A stretch of DNA of 64,000 nt from Paragordius varius (Eukaryota > Nematomorpha): positions 3,348,001 through 3,412,000 of the forward strand of contig OZ176058.1 of assembly GCA_964247055.1 (NCBI GenBank). Direction: 5' to 3'. Below, piece after piece: positions 51,771 to 62,000 of the stretch. A program made the position numbers and the translations under genes. The notes under the pieces were generated by a model, which was not told where the DNA came from, made no database searches, and saw only the letters and a list, made by a program, of their open reading frames with translations. Each line of letters opens with the position of its first letter. The first letter of the stretch is position 1.

Positions 51771-52069
51771 ATAATTCATGTTTTTTAGAATGAAATTGAT
51801 ATGTTATGGACCGCTAACCTTTAAATCTTTTTGAAATGCACGGCGACGATTTATGGCAAAAACTACATTTGCCATTTTATTATTCCTACTAGTCTCTCCA
51901 TGTGAATACATCAAACATCTGCATTTATAACCTCTTTATAACTGGATATTTTATTTTTCCTAAATAAATTTTATTGAGTGATATATTTTATTAATCATTT
52001 TTTATCCTGTAATTGATTGGCCATACGGTTTAAATATAACTTTTGTAGGTGATTTTGAAAATGTTTTAG
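40774..52069 (+). CDS. SPPL3: Signal peptide peptidase-like 3 (SPPL3) intramembrane aspartyl protease
   Basis: SPPL3 is a Golgi multipass GxGD protease that sheds glycosyltransferases and other type II membrane proteins. Exons 40774-40850, 42691-42863, 43870-43992, 45145-45229, 45564-45792, 46880-47168, 48720-48840, 50081-50435 and 52049-52069 join in phase to 490 residues. The start ATG is the first in frame after a TGA, and the N-terminus SSIIIAYASNRSVCEE parallels human IYGSFRSLN. Catalytic motifs: YD in LYDIFWVFLSSFLF, GxGD in FSMLGLGDIVMPG, and PAL in QPALLYIVP. Conserved IFLPLGASGTLLIMFYFF and FVRIPSW also match. Human SPPL3 has 384 residues; the excess is mainly in the cytosolic loop between the two catalytic aspartates (exon 46880-47168). 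The end of exon 2 and the 21-nt last exon (VILKMF-stop) are the least certain; read-through at 50436 would instead end VSSS. Confidence 0.92.
40871..41396. mobile_element. MITE family B copy containing a nested MITE A
   Basis: TATACCATTTACAATTCAAA at the left; the right end GAACTGTTTATATA is degraded. It begins 20 bp after the SPPL3 exon-1 donor. A MITE-A (about 41018-41258) is inserted in its interior, dating B before A here. Confidence 0.75.
41018..41258. mobile_element. MITE family A copy nested in family B
   Basis: ACTATAAACTGAAATTATAC left end, TTTCAGTTTTTACCATA right end. Family-B sequence continues on both sides. Confidence 0.75.
41420..41613. mobile_element. hAT-like MITE remnant
   Basis: CCACGGGTGGCCAATACATA start and GCAGGCCACATTTTATAATT. 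The right part is cut off by the following family-B copy. Confidence 0.5.
41614..41861. mobile_element. MITE family B copy
   Basis: CTTGAACAAATTCACCC left remnant and several GAGGGTGAATTTGAATTGTT units at the right, ending TTGTAAATTGTATA. Confidence 0.7.
42017..42316. mobile_element. MITE family B copy
   Basis: TACCATTTACAGTTCAAATT to TGAATTGTGACTGGTATA. Three subterminal repeat units on each side. Confidence 0.85.
42385..42663. mobile_element. MITE family A copy just before SPPL3 exon 2
   Basis: TACAGTAAATATTTATACGG left end and TTTCAATTTTTATTGTA right end. It ends 27 bp before the exon at 42691, placing its T-rich terminus in the polypyrimidine-tract position. Confidence 0.85.
42936..43124. 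mobile_element. Near-perfect palindrome (foldback element)
   Basis: ATGAGTAAGTATACATTGCT continues into GAAAGTTATTAATTATTGCC at the left, and the right arm repeats both in reverse complement. About the outer 45 bp match exactly, the inner part (GGGCAGTATT) nearly so, around a spacer of about 30 bp. Inserted in MITE-A. Confidence 0.8.
43126..43269 (+). other. Short open segment of unknown origin
   Basis: After the palindrome, about 47 codons read LTQRLINDYHEKTKEYPNEK onward to a TAA. The mixed amino-acid composition and balanced codons are unlike the surrounding AT-rich filler. SPPL3 exon phases close without it. It may be a captured host or transposase fragment. I do not recognise it. Confidence 0.3.
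43551..43851. mobile_element. MITE family A copy just before SPPL3 exon 3
   Basis: TACAGTAATAACTGAAATAA left end and TTTTAATTTTTACTGTA right end, ending 18 bp before the exon at 43870. A full-length copy of about 300 bp. Confidence 0.88.
43993..44640. other. SPPL3 intron segment
   Basis: AT-rich, no element recognised. Confidence 0.4.
44642..44925. mobile_element. MITE family A copy
   Basis: TACAGTATGAAATTATACGG left end, right end TATTTTGTCCGTATAGG then TTTTTAGTTGTA. Confidence 0.8.
45873..45955. mobile_element. MITE family A, left end only
   Basis: AGTAAAAACTGAGTTTATAC and CAAATATTTTTTTCTAAAAG, then unrelated sequence. It lies 80 bp after the SPPL3 exon ending at 45792. Confidence 0.7.
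45956..46377. other. SPPL3 intron segment
   Basis: AT-rich, no recognised feature. Confidence 0.35.
46378..46622. mobile_element. MITE family A copy
   Basis: AAGTAAAAATTGAAATTATA left end and ACGTTTTGTTCGTATAATTT right end with terminal decay. Confidence 0.75.
47346..47886. repeat. 117-bp direct repeats flanking a MITE A
   Basis: The segment 47346-47463 (TAATACTACCCTTGC... AAAATTCAGGTGTA) recurs at 47770-47886 with few differences, one copy on each side of the MITE. This is far longer than a TA target duplication, so it reflects a local duplication of host sequence around or together with the MITE. Confidence 0.85.
47463..47765. mobile_element. MITE family A copy between direct repeats
   Basis: TACTGTAAAAATTGAAATAT left end, TTTCAGTTTTTACTGTA right end, about 303 bp. 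The interior is complete, including AAAGTATGGTTGTCTTT. Confidence 0.88.
47887..48140. other. SPPL3 intron segment
   Basis: AT-rich, no recognised feature before the hAT MITE. Confidence 0.35.
48149..48412. mobile_element. hAT MITE with intact 8-bp target duplication
   Basis: A 264-bp element, CAGTGGTTCCCAACAGGGGG to GGTTAGGAACCTCTG. Identical GTCTAAAG flanks lie at 48141-48148 and 48413-48420. Terminus type and 8-bp duplication place it in the hAT superfamily. No coding capacity. Confidence 0.92.
49004..49285. mobile_element. MITE family A copy
   Basis: TACAGTAAAATTTGAAAATA left end; the right end TTTCAGTTTTTACTGTA has lost part of the GTCCG motif. Confidence 0.8.
49505..49736. mobile_element. 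MITE family D copy
   Basis: Opposed AACAAGAGCTCTATGG and CCATAGAGCTCTTGTT arms around a short loop, right terminus CACATAACTGTA. Second copy of the element at 26393. Confidence 0.82.
49769..49988. mobile_element. MITE family A copy, shortened
   Basis: AAAATTATACGGACAAAGCA left, GACAATTTTTACTGTA right; the right TIR has lost its inner part. Confidence 0.65.
50663..50880. mobile_element. MITE family A copy, decayed
   Basis: TACAACAAAAATTGAAATTA and TAAGCATAAAGACTAATATT at the left; the right end is not clear. Confidence 0.55.
51219..51381. mobile_element. MITE family C copy
   Basis: GAGTATGCATTTTAATGGTT left, ACCATTAAAATGCATACTGT right. Confidence 0.82.
51444..51723. mobile_element. MITE family A copy
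   Basis: TACAGTAAAAACTTAAAGTA left, TTTCAATTTTTACTGTA right. A (TA)n tract follows at 51729-51765. Confidence 0.8.
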
Positions 52070-52072
52070 AGA

Positions 52073-52310
52073 TACTGTAAAAATTGAAATTATACGGACA
52101 AAACGCAAAAATATACAGACAAATATTTTTATCTAAAAGACAACCATACTTTTTAAAACCTTAATTTTTCTCATAGAATTGTTTGTGTTAGTAATATATA
52201 TCTCTATTTCAGACTATGCTAATTAAAACAATGAGTTATATTGAAATAAATTAAAATTTAAAAAGTATTTTAGAAAAAAATATTTGTCTTTATATTTTTA
52301 CGTATCGTAT
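52073..52310. mobile_element. MITE family A copy 4 bp after the SPPL3 stop
   Basis: TACTGTAAAAATTGAAATTA left end begins at 52073 while the inferred stop ends at 52069. The right end is truncated at TTTTTACGTATCG. If the last exon is right, the 3' UTR is MITE-derived. Confidence 0.75.
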
Positions 52311-52409
52311 CATTTCAACAATCAAACTAATTTTACTTTGTTTATAACAAAAAACTTTTGGAGGCATATATTTTGGTATATAAATAAATTTGGGTTATTT
52401 GTCTGGAGC

Positions 52410-52700
52410 AGGTATCTTTAAGACGCGGCCGTCCAAAATATTTCCGGCCAACGAGAAATTTTAATTATAAAAATTTACGAAATCTAAGTAAAATTGATTT
52501 TGTTAAACAAACTCTAAATCTTTCCAAATTTTGGCAATGAACTAACAAAAAAAATATTAAAATAAATAGTAGTTTTTGCAATGATATATATAAAAATCAT
52601 AAAATATCAGTAAATGTCCATGGTCCGTCGACTTTTTTGACCAGAAAAGGCGGTCCATAAAGCCAATTGTGTTAAATGGTCTTGAGGGGTTTAAACTAAA
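52410..52700. mobile_element. hAT-like MITE remnant
   Basis: GGAGCAGGTATCTTTAAGAC and GACGCGGCCGTCC at the left, AAAGGCGGTCCATAAAGCCA at the right. Heavily diverged. Confidence 0.45.
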
Positions 52701-52957
52701 AAAGTATTATTTTACAAGTCAATATAGTAAACTTTATAAACTAATCATTAAAGTCTTGTAAGTATTTAGATACAAACAATTAGGTAACTTCAAACATTAT
52801 TGAAATCCGGTATCCACAAATTTCTTTAATTATAATTCGTGAACTCTAGTTAATTTTATGTTTTACTTATGGAAAATTTTCCAAAATATTTTTTAATATA
52901 AGCCTCAGAACTCATATTTGGCGGTTAGATGTTTGAGATGGGAATATTATATATTAT
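52701..52957. other. Intergenic between SPPL3 and the lectin gene
   Basis: AT-rich, nothing recognised. Confidence 0.35.
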
Positions 52958-53258
52958 ATACAATTTAAGTTTAAACTCACCCTTAAACAATTCAAATTTA
53001 CCCTCGAACGATTCAAATTCACCCTTAAACAATTAAAATTTACTCTAAAAATAAATTTTATGTTTTCGAACTAATACCTCATTATTAATATGACATATAT
53101 CTGTGGGTATAGTTTATTATTTTTACAGTATTATTTTAATTTAAAATAAATTTTTATTTTTTAAAAATATAAAAAAATCAAGGGAATTTTTAATCTTGAA
53201 AAACATATATTATATTTGAGGGTGAATTTAAAGGGTGAATTCAAATTGTAAATGGTAG
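52958..53258. mobile_element. MITE family B copy
   Basis: TATACAATTTAAGTTTAAAC left with three TTCAAATTCACCCTTAAACA-type units; right end TTGTAAATGGTAGTA. Confidence 0.8.
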
Positions 53259-53443
53259 TATATTATATTAAATTAGACACACGTTGAAGATCCCACTCGT
53301 TTCTCTAAAAATATTAAATTATGATTTGGATGTAAACATCAAAAAATATTAAAAGTTAAAAATATATACACTTTATATAATTTAAATGTTTAATTTAATT
53401 TTATCTTGAGACATTTATAAAATAACTAAATCAAACTGAATCA

Positions 53444-53449
<6 letters not shown>

Positions 53450-53480
<31 letters not shown>
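53450..53480. repeat. (TA)n microsatellite next to a MITE A
   Basis: A pure TA run ending exactly at the MITE-A that starts at 53481, consistent with TA-targeted insertion. Similar TA runs are at 51729-51765, 58975-59001, 60123-60146 and 62146-62165. Confidence 0.8.
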
Positions 53481-53485
<5 letters not shown>

Positions 53486-53751
53486 TAAAAATTGAAATTA
53501 TACGGACAAAACGTATTTTTCTAAAAGACAACCATATTTTTTGAATCTTGATTTTTCTAAATCTAACTGATTGTTTTAAATGGCAAAGTCTGAAATGAGG
53601 TATATATTACTAACAAAATCAATTCTTTATTTTTCGATTGTAATTAAATATTTTCTATATGAAATCTAAAAAGTAAGGTTGTCTTTTTTTAAAAAAAATA
53701 TTTGTCTTTATATTTTTACGTTTTGTCCGTATAATTTCAGTTTTTACTGTA
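53481..53751. mobile_element. MITE family A copy
   Basis: TACAGTAAAAATTGAAATTA left (close to family consensus) and TTTCAGTTTTTACTGTA right. A short internal deletion follows the left TIR. Confidence 0.88.
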
Positions 53752-53754
53752 TTA

Positions 53755-54565
53755 TACAGACGACGCGTAAAAGTACACTCAATTATTAATTTATCCAATT
53801 CAAAAAAAGATTTCTTAAAATAAGGCAAAAATTTAAAATTGTTTTTTTTTAAATTATGCGGATTTTTAAATAATGCGAGTCCTATTTTGTAGATAAGTTT
53901 TTAGAATCTTTTATCTGATATAATGTATAAAAATATTGGCTAAAATTAAAAAAAACCAACTCTATACTTATATAAGGCATAAACTTATTTATATGCGGTA
54001 CTAATAGATTTCAATCATTATACATTAGACCTCTGCTTGAACAGATAAAAAATTCTGTAAAGTTATTTCAATAATTAAATTTTTTTTATATTTAAATGTC
54101 CTAAAATATTATATTAATTTGAATTCGATGTGGCTTTATTTTGTGGTTTTTAAATATAAAACCTTCACTTTAAACGTTTAAATGTTAAAAAAACCTTTAT
54201 AAAAATTAACCAAAAAATTTGCATACTCTATAGAGCGAAGTTTTAAAAATAATATTATAAATTTAAGAAAATTGAAAAACAAGGTTAGATACCACATATA
54301 TATGAAGAGATAAGTATAATAGCATATATCACTTTGATTTAAGCATTTTGAATAATATCTTTCCACGGCTAAAGTATTTTCAGATATTCACAGCAAACAA
54401 TTTATGACTGTCAATTAACCACACATAACCTTATAATATTTGAAATTACTATATTGTAATAGAATTAATTATCGAATTTACTCAATTTACTCACCCTTAA
54501 ATCGAAAATTGGGTAAAATTGAGCCAATTATTTCTTAACGTAAATTTCATCAATTATCCTAAACA
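53755..54565. other. 5' flank of the lectin gene
   Basis: AT-rich, no element recognised. It should contain the promoter. Confidence 0.4.
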
Positions 54566-57500
54566 ATGTCAATGGTTGGAATATCTCTTTTTGTTCGCAC
54601 AGAAGCTATCCAGCTTATGTTAGTATCGTTAATGCTATTGCAAGCCATTCAATTAATATCGCCTGTTCCTATCGATACCTTTGGGAAGAAACAAGATGTC
54701 CAAATTCCTTTGCAAGTCAAAAATTCGACTTTTTCTGCCATTAACGAGAGTTTACCCATGTCAGATCAAAAACATCCATTACCAAATAATAATTTAGTAC
54801 CCAATGATGTTACTGGTATGATTTTTACCCAATAATGTTTTTGAAATACAGTAAAATATTGGAATACGAACAAAATGTAAAAATTAAAGACAAACATTAT
54901 TTTCCTAAAGAAAATCATACTTTTTAAACTCCATTTTTTAAAATATAACTCATTGTTTTAAATTGCAAATTTTGAAATTGATAAACTGGTGATACAATCA
55001 ATTTTATATATAACAATTGTAATAGATAGCTTATATAGAAAAATCATGTTGTCTTTTTATAAAAATTGTTTTTATATTTTTACCCAAATGTTTTATTGTA
55101 ATAAAATGGGTTTTTTATAAAAATTGATTTTTAAGCTTATAGATAGCACTTCTCTATAGAGGTGTAGACTTTCACTATTGCTCTATGAATTTTTTTAATA
55201 CTTTAAATTTACCCAATAATGTTTTTTCGATATAATTCAAATAATAGTTAAATAATAACATATCTTTTCGATATAAGTAAGATATTGTTTAAATAATTGT
55301 TTGCGAACCTTTGGAATAAGTCGCTAAATATTGCCAAATAGCCAACTTAAAAATGTTTGAGCTAAATATTTTATGAATGAAGAATTTTTGAGTTTTTGCC
55401 ACATAGCGTATAACACCCTTAGCAGAAATATGAATCTCATTGTCTGCATTAATGTTAATATATAAATTATTTCGATTAAACTTAATATATTTCTTAAAGA
55501 AAACCATCCTTTTTTAAACCATTATATTTTTTCCATAAAAACCGATATCATTATAATTGTAAAGTGCATGTTTGAAAATGTTAATAATATACATTTCTAT
55601 TCTATATTTTGCCCAAAATAACAGGGTTGTATATTAAAAATAAATGTTTAAAAAGAATAAAGTGATTAGATCTTTTTTATTATTGTAGTTAAGTCTTAAA
55701 TGATTCCAATATATTATTTTATTATAATACAAATTTTAATCGATTATACATACATATATATAAGGCTTTCATGTGTTATACAAACATAAAAAAATACAAC
55801 ATACTGTTGATTAAAAACAATATAATAAATGATTCGACCAGGGTGCCCAAAAGGTAGCCCTGCGAGATTTAAAGGGCAACCGCGATAATTTAGAAAATTT
55901 TAGATGCATATTTTAATCTAAAATTCCCAATCGTGTTAAAATCAATATTTTTTAATTAATTTTAATAATTATTTTCTTAGATTTTGGAAATAAATTGGCA
56001 AAAATTGGTGAAAATTTGTATATATTTTTTTAAGGTCCATATACTTTATAAATGCTGCCTGCTGGCTCTAATAAATTATTTTTAAGGAAGAACTTTGTAT
56101 TTTATTTATACGATTAATTTTTATGTCGTATATAACTGTAAAAAAAGTTAAGACAAAATATGAAAATTATATTTTTTAAAGGTCAAATATTTTTAAAAAT
56201 TGGATTTTTACTTAAAATAAATAATTAGAGTTTTGAGTTGCGAAATAAGGAATAAAAAAATGATAATTGGTAACACACTCAATTATAATTATAATTATTT
56301 AGTTTATAAACCAAGGCACTGGTATTCAACAAAAATGTTTAAAGGGTGACAAATAAGATATTGACCTTTTCTCTATATAATACCGCCAAAAATTTCAAAG
56401 CTGTTTACATTTCTATTTCATATAAGCACATCAAAATTTTAATACAGTAAAAATTGAAATTATACGGACAAAAGGTAAAAGTATAAAAACAAATATTTTT
56501 ATCTAAAAGACAACCATACTTTTTGAAACCATAATTTTTCTCATATAAGCTATATATTTACAATTGTAAAATAAAGAATTGATTTTAGTATTATATATCT
56601 CTATTTCAGATATGCCATTTTAGACAATAAGTTAAATTGAAATAAGTTAAGATTCAAAAATTATGGTTGTATATTTTTACGTTTTGTCCGTATAATTTAA
56701 ATTTTTACTGTAAATAATTCTGGGTTATAAAAAAGTACTTTAGGGCTTTGAGATGTGAACTATACGTCGCAGTTTGAGCATCCGTATTTAAAACACCATA
56801 TAGTTATCTTAACTTTATGAAAAATTTATATCAGTGTCCAACTAACTTTTTACATGTCATTCTTACTTTTTTTTCACTAAACTAATGATAGGCCATTGCC
56901 CACCCGGATGGTTTAGGGGTAATCCAACCTCGTGTGCCTGTTTTAAAATGTACACCAGAGCGGACCGCTTATTGGCAAAATCTTTACAGTTGGGAGGAAC
57001 TCAACGGGACATTCAAACAATCCCATATGAACCATTATTGGCACACGTTGTTAAATTAAATTGGTACAATGCCATGCAAAGTTGTCAACTGCTTTATCCC
57101 GGGGCTCAACTCCTTAGTTTTGAGACGTCGAATGAAATGGTTAATTCTTAACATTTAACTAATATACTGTGGCTTCTCTCATATTCTTGGATACAACAAA
57201 AATTGCACCCCTGATAATTCAGAATAAGCCATAAATTGGAAATATTGCATATAAGTAAAAAAACTTAAAAACTCATATTAAGCTAGTCAGCTTGTGGTTT
57301 TCTTTGTCTCGTATATATTAGTTAAATGAAGCTAAATTTGGCACTCTATATATATTTGTTCAGCATTTTTAGCCTTAACCTATAATTAATTAATTTTATA
57401 CGAGATTAATCCTCTTTTACCGCTTCGTATTGTAAACAACTTTTCAGGATTTCACAATAGTTTGGAGCTAACAATGTGACAGAAAAGCGATATTTATATA

Positions 57501-58968
57501 ATAACAATTGATTTTAAAGTTTAAAAAAACTATACTCCTCTATCCTACAATAATTATAATGTATATAGGGATGCAAGATATTTAAAACCATTTAGCGATT
57601 AATTTGATTGATTGGTATTAATTGAGAAATAGGCAGCGGTACGTTAATTATAATCGACCCCTATTTTAGGAAATTCTTTATATGGTTAAATTCTAAAATG
57701 ATTCGTTCCTAACATCAATCTGTTTTTCATTTCAAATTATGCAAAATTTACCCCAATTTAAAAGAGGTCGCCTACTTTGGAACATATATATTGACATGAA
57801 TATCTATTACAGTAGAAACTGATATTATACGGACAAAACGTAAAAATATAAAGACAAATATTTTTTTCTAAAAGACAAATTTTTTTTTTTAAATTTTTAT
57901 TTCAATGTAACACATTGTTTTAAATGGCAAATCTGAAATAAAGATATATATAACTAACACAATCAATTCTTTATTTTGTAATTGTAACTAAATGGTTCAT
58001 ATGAGAAAAATTAAGGTTTTAAAAAGTATGGTTGTCTTTTAGATGAAAATATTTTTCCTTATATTTTTACGTATTGTCCGTATAATTTCAATTTTTACTG
58101 TAAAATAATATTTAAAATTGTTATAGGCTTTTTAACTTACATTCACACTAAAAAATGCATTATACAGACAAAAAAATTAAACAACCATACTATATTAAAC
58201 TTAAATTTTTTTGATTCATCGTTTTGAGTGTTAAGGAATAGAGATGCAAATTTTCATTCACAATTACGTAATGTAGATGCTTGGAATTATAAATTATATG
58301 TCGGAAAAAATTAAGGCGTTTTACCAGATATATGGTTGGATGTCCTTTAGAAAAACCAAATATTTCTCTTTAATTTTTTACGTTTTGCCTGTATGATAAT
58401 TTTAATTTTTACTGAAAAAAAACAATAATGTAATTTTAATCGAACCGTATTGATGCGTTTTATTCAGTAAAAATTGAAATTATGCGGGCAAAACGTGAAA
58501 ATATTAAGACAAATATTTTTTTCAAAGACAAACAGCTATACTTTTTTAATCTTGCTTTTTAAATATAACTCATTGTTTTAAACTACAGAGTATAATATAG
58601 AAATGTAAATTGGTAAAGCAATCAATTATATATTTTATGATTGTAATTAAATGTTTTTTATAGTATAAATTAAGGTCAGATATATTATTTTTTTAAAAAA
58701 AAATTGTCATATTTTTACATTTTCGTACAATTTCAATTTTTAAAGGATTTAATGAAGAACTTTTTCTGCCCACTCCCATTTATTGGTTTTGATTCGTGGA
58801 TTCAACAAGCTGTCTATACTGGACCTAACGAATATTCGAGCATAAATTTTGATCGTTACAGGTTTATAAAATATTATCAATTTATACTTTGCCTTAAATT
58901 AATTCGCCCCGCTTTTATTAAACTTTTTGTATACGTAGTGCTTTATCAACTAATAAATACGATATGAA

Positions 58969-59004
<36 letters not shown>

Positions 59005-62000
59005 ATTTTTAAAACATAAAATTTATTATATTGAAATGTGGAAAATAAATTTTATCAACTAATCACAATATCATGTGATATAATATTTGCACCATTAGCC
59101 CAAGTTTTTAAGTTAAAACTGTTAGGAAGTACTCAAAAAAAGACTTTACGCGCCGCATATGGGCTTTATTAAATTTAAACATAGACGGTTAAAAAATGAC
59201 CAACACCCTACTATTTATTACATAAATTTTTCGCGAGTTCGTTACCTAAATATGGACAGAAATGTTAAATTTCAGGAATTTCTAAATATTTTTGAGAATT
59301 AAGGCATTTTTGTGTTATTTAATAATTTTTCAAAATTTTTGCATGCCGTACCTATTATATCGAAGGGCCGCGTTTATGGATATATTGGTGTTCATAGTGA
59401 GCTAAAAGTAATAAAAAAATTTATTTGTATTGCGAAATTCAAAGAAATCGAAATCCAAAATTCAATGTATAAATATTATAAAGTGACATGATGGGATAAT
59501 CAACGCATTTTCACAATTGTGGGGTTTATTATGAGGGAGTTATAGAAATATGACAGATTTTATGTAAATATTCCTTCACTCAAAATAAATTTTTTGAAAA
59601 ATCGCAAATGTATAAATTAAAGCTTCGATACAAATCGATGTCAATGAATAACCCATGTCAACTTGGATAAAATTATATTTTAAATTTAGATATCCATTAA
59701 ACCCTATCGAAAAAATTTGTTTTGAAAAAAAATAGTTTCTTATCAAACTATTTCGCGCATATTTTATTTTGCCATTTTTTAGCAACGTGTATTTTTGGAA
59801 TTTATTGATGATTTAAATGTTAATCTCTATTTAAAATTTAACATCATTAAAGAAAACAATGGTTTAACTTTTAAACTATGCTATAATGCACTCATTATTG
59901 TTTTAATTTTTGCTTTCGGGTTTATCCATAAAATAGAAAAATTAAGTCATTTTGCATGAATTTTTATATTTTATATTTAACATGTATAAGTCCAAAGTTT
60001 AGGAATGATTTCTATAGATTTTTATTTTTTTTAATATTTAACAAGCCTAGCGTCTTTTACTCATAATTGATTGCATGAAATTAAAGTTTTTTTTGAATAT
60101 GTAGAAATTTTCACTGTATATTTATATATATATATATATATATATAGTATTATATACAATAATGCCAAAGAATATTTGAATAATTTTTAAATTTAAAGCC
60201 AAAGGAACAATGCTAATTAACCATTAATTTGCTGTTCAATTAGTCATATAATACATTGGTATGTACACGAAAACATTAATTTAGATATATACGGACAAAA
60301 CGTTGCAACTTAAAAATAAATTGACAACCATATTTTTATTTTAATTCTTTATAAACTAATGGTTACAATTTTGGGTGGAGTGAATAAAAAAAAGGAACCC
60401 CTTTAAGTGTTTCCTATGCTCACTTTTTCAAAGAAAGGGTTTTCTTATAATTCATATAAAAAACACATCTGATTAACTCTCGAGTTTCCTTAAACCATGC
60501 CTAAAACCGATATAAATGTACCTAAAGAAAAATTGAGACTTCTTCTTGCAAAGTAACTTAATATTTAATATTTTAGATATCCCATAGTTTTTAACAAATC
60601 TATGGTACCGTATATTGTAATTCAAAAAAAGAATATAAAAATCTACAAAATGATTTGTTGTCAGAAACAAAGAAATATTATGATATAGATCAGATATAGC
60701 GATAGATATGAAAACTTCAATCAAAAAAATATGATTTAAATAATACAGGAAACGTTGTCATAAAAGATCGCACGAAATCGGAGGAAATATTCCTAAATTC
60801 TTAAGATCGCACAGAATCGGAAGAATTTTTAAATTATCATGACAATCTAATTCACATTTTAAATTAAATAATAAATAGATTAAAGTTTATTTATGCATTT
60901 TTTTATGATAAAATAATAGTTTGTATACAAATTTTCATTTAGCAAAAATAACTAATAAACTGATTGACTTAATATTTTTGAGGCTTGCATATACTAAGAA
61001 ATGAGATTTGTTCGTTAATCGAAATCAGGAAAAAATATTTTGTCATAAAGTTTATTGTTTGATTATTAAATCGTAGATTTTTTTTATAGATAATTGATTC
61101 TCTTATATCTTTTTTTGTTTCTTATCTAAGATCGTTGAGCAAACATTTAGTTTCTACGCTGTATTCCAAATATACTAGAAAAAATGTTTAAAAAAAACTT
61201 TGAAAATTGAAATTTTAACTTATCGAATCCAATATCAAAACCGTATTAGCTCTAATTGCCTTGTTTGATCCTCTACTATCGATTGTTATAAAATTTATAA
61301 ATATATAAGGATGGTATTTAGCATCCTAAAAAATATGTAGGGTTTCCTTTAATAAATTTTTTTATTCACTTGAAAACAAGTGTTTCCTTAAAAATCTAAT
61401 GTTAATTTTTTTAGGGTTTCCTTAGCATTTTATTCACTCCAAATTAAGGAATCTCTTAAAAAAGCTAAGGAAAGAGTGTTTCCTTTTTTTTATTCACTCC
61501 ACCCTTTGAGATATGTCATTGAGTTTGTTACCAATTTATATCTGAATTTCTTGTTTCCCAACCCAAAAGGCGAAGTTATACGGACAAAACGTAAAAATAA
61601 AGAAAGTCAAATATTTTTCTTATTCTCTTATACTATGTAATTACAATTGTAAAATATATAATTAATTACGTTACCAAAATACATCTCTATTTACTTTGCA
61701 ATTTTAAAAAAACAAAGGTTTAATTACGAAAAATCAAGAATTAAAAAGTATGGCTGTTTTTTTGAAAAAAATTCGTCTTTATATTTTGACGCTTTGACCA
61801 CTTATAGTTTCGATTTTTGCTGTATATAAAAAAGGGTATTTCTGTTATAGAAAAATATGGCTGTAGTCTTTTAATTTTTGCGTTTCGTCTGTATAATTTT
61901 ATTCAGTTTTTACTGTATATGCTTTACAAATATAGAAATGAACGGAATGGATTTTGCAGTTTACTATATATGACGCCGTACGGGGATTTAGCTAATGTAA

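Noticed and set aside
59783-59822. Possible lectin exon after TTTTTTAG
   Set aside because: The frame required by the upstream exon hits a stop, and exons 58746-58861 and 61936-62048 already join in phase.
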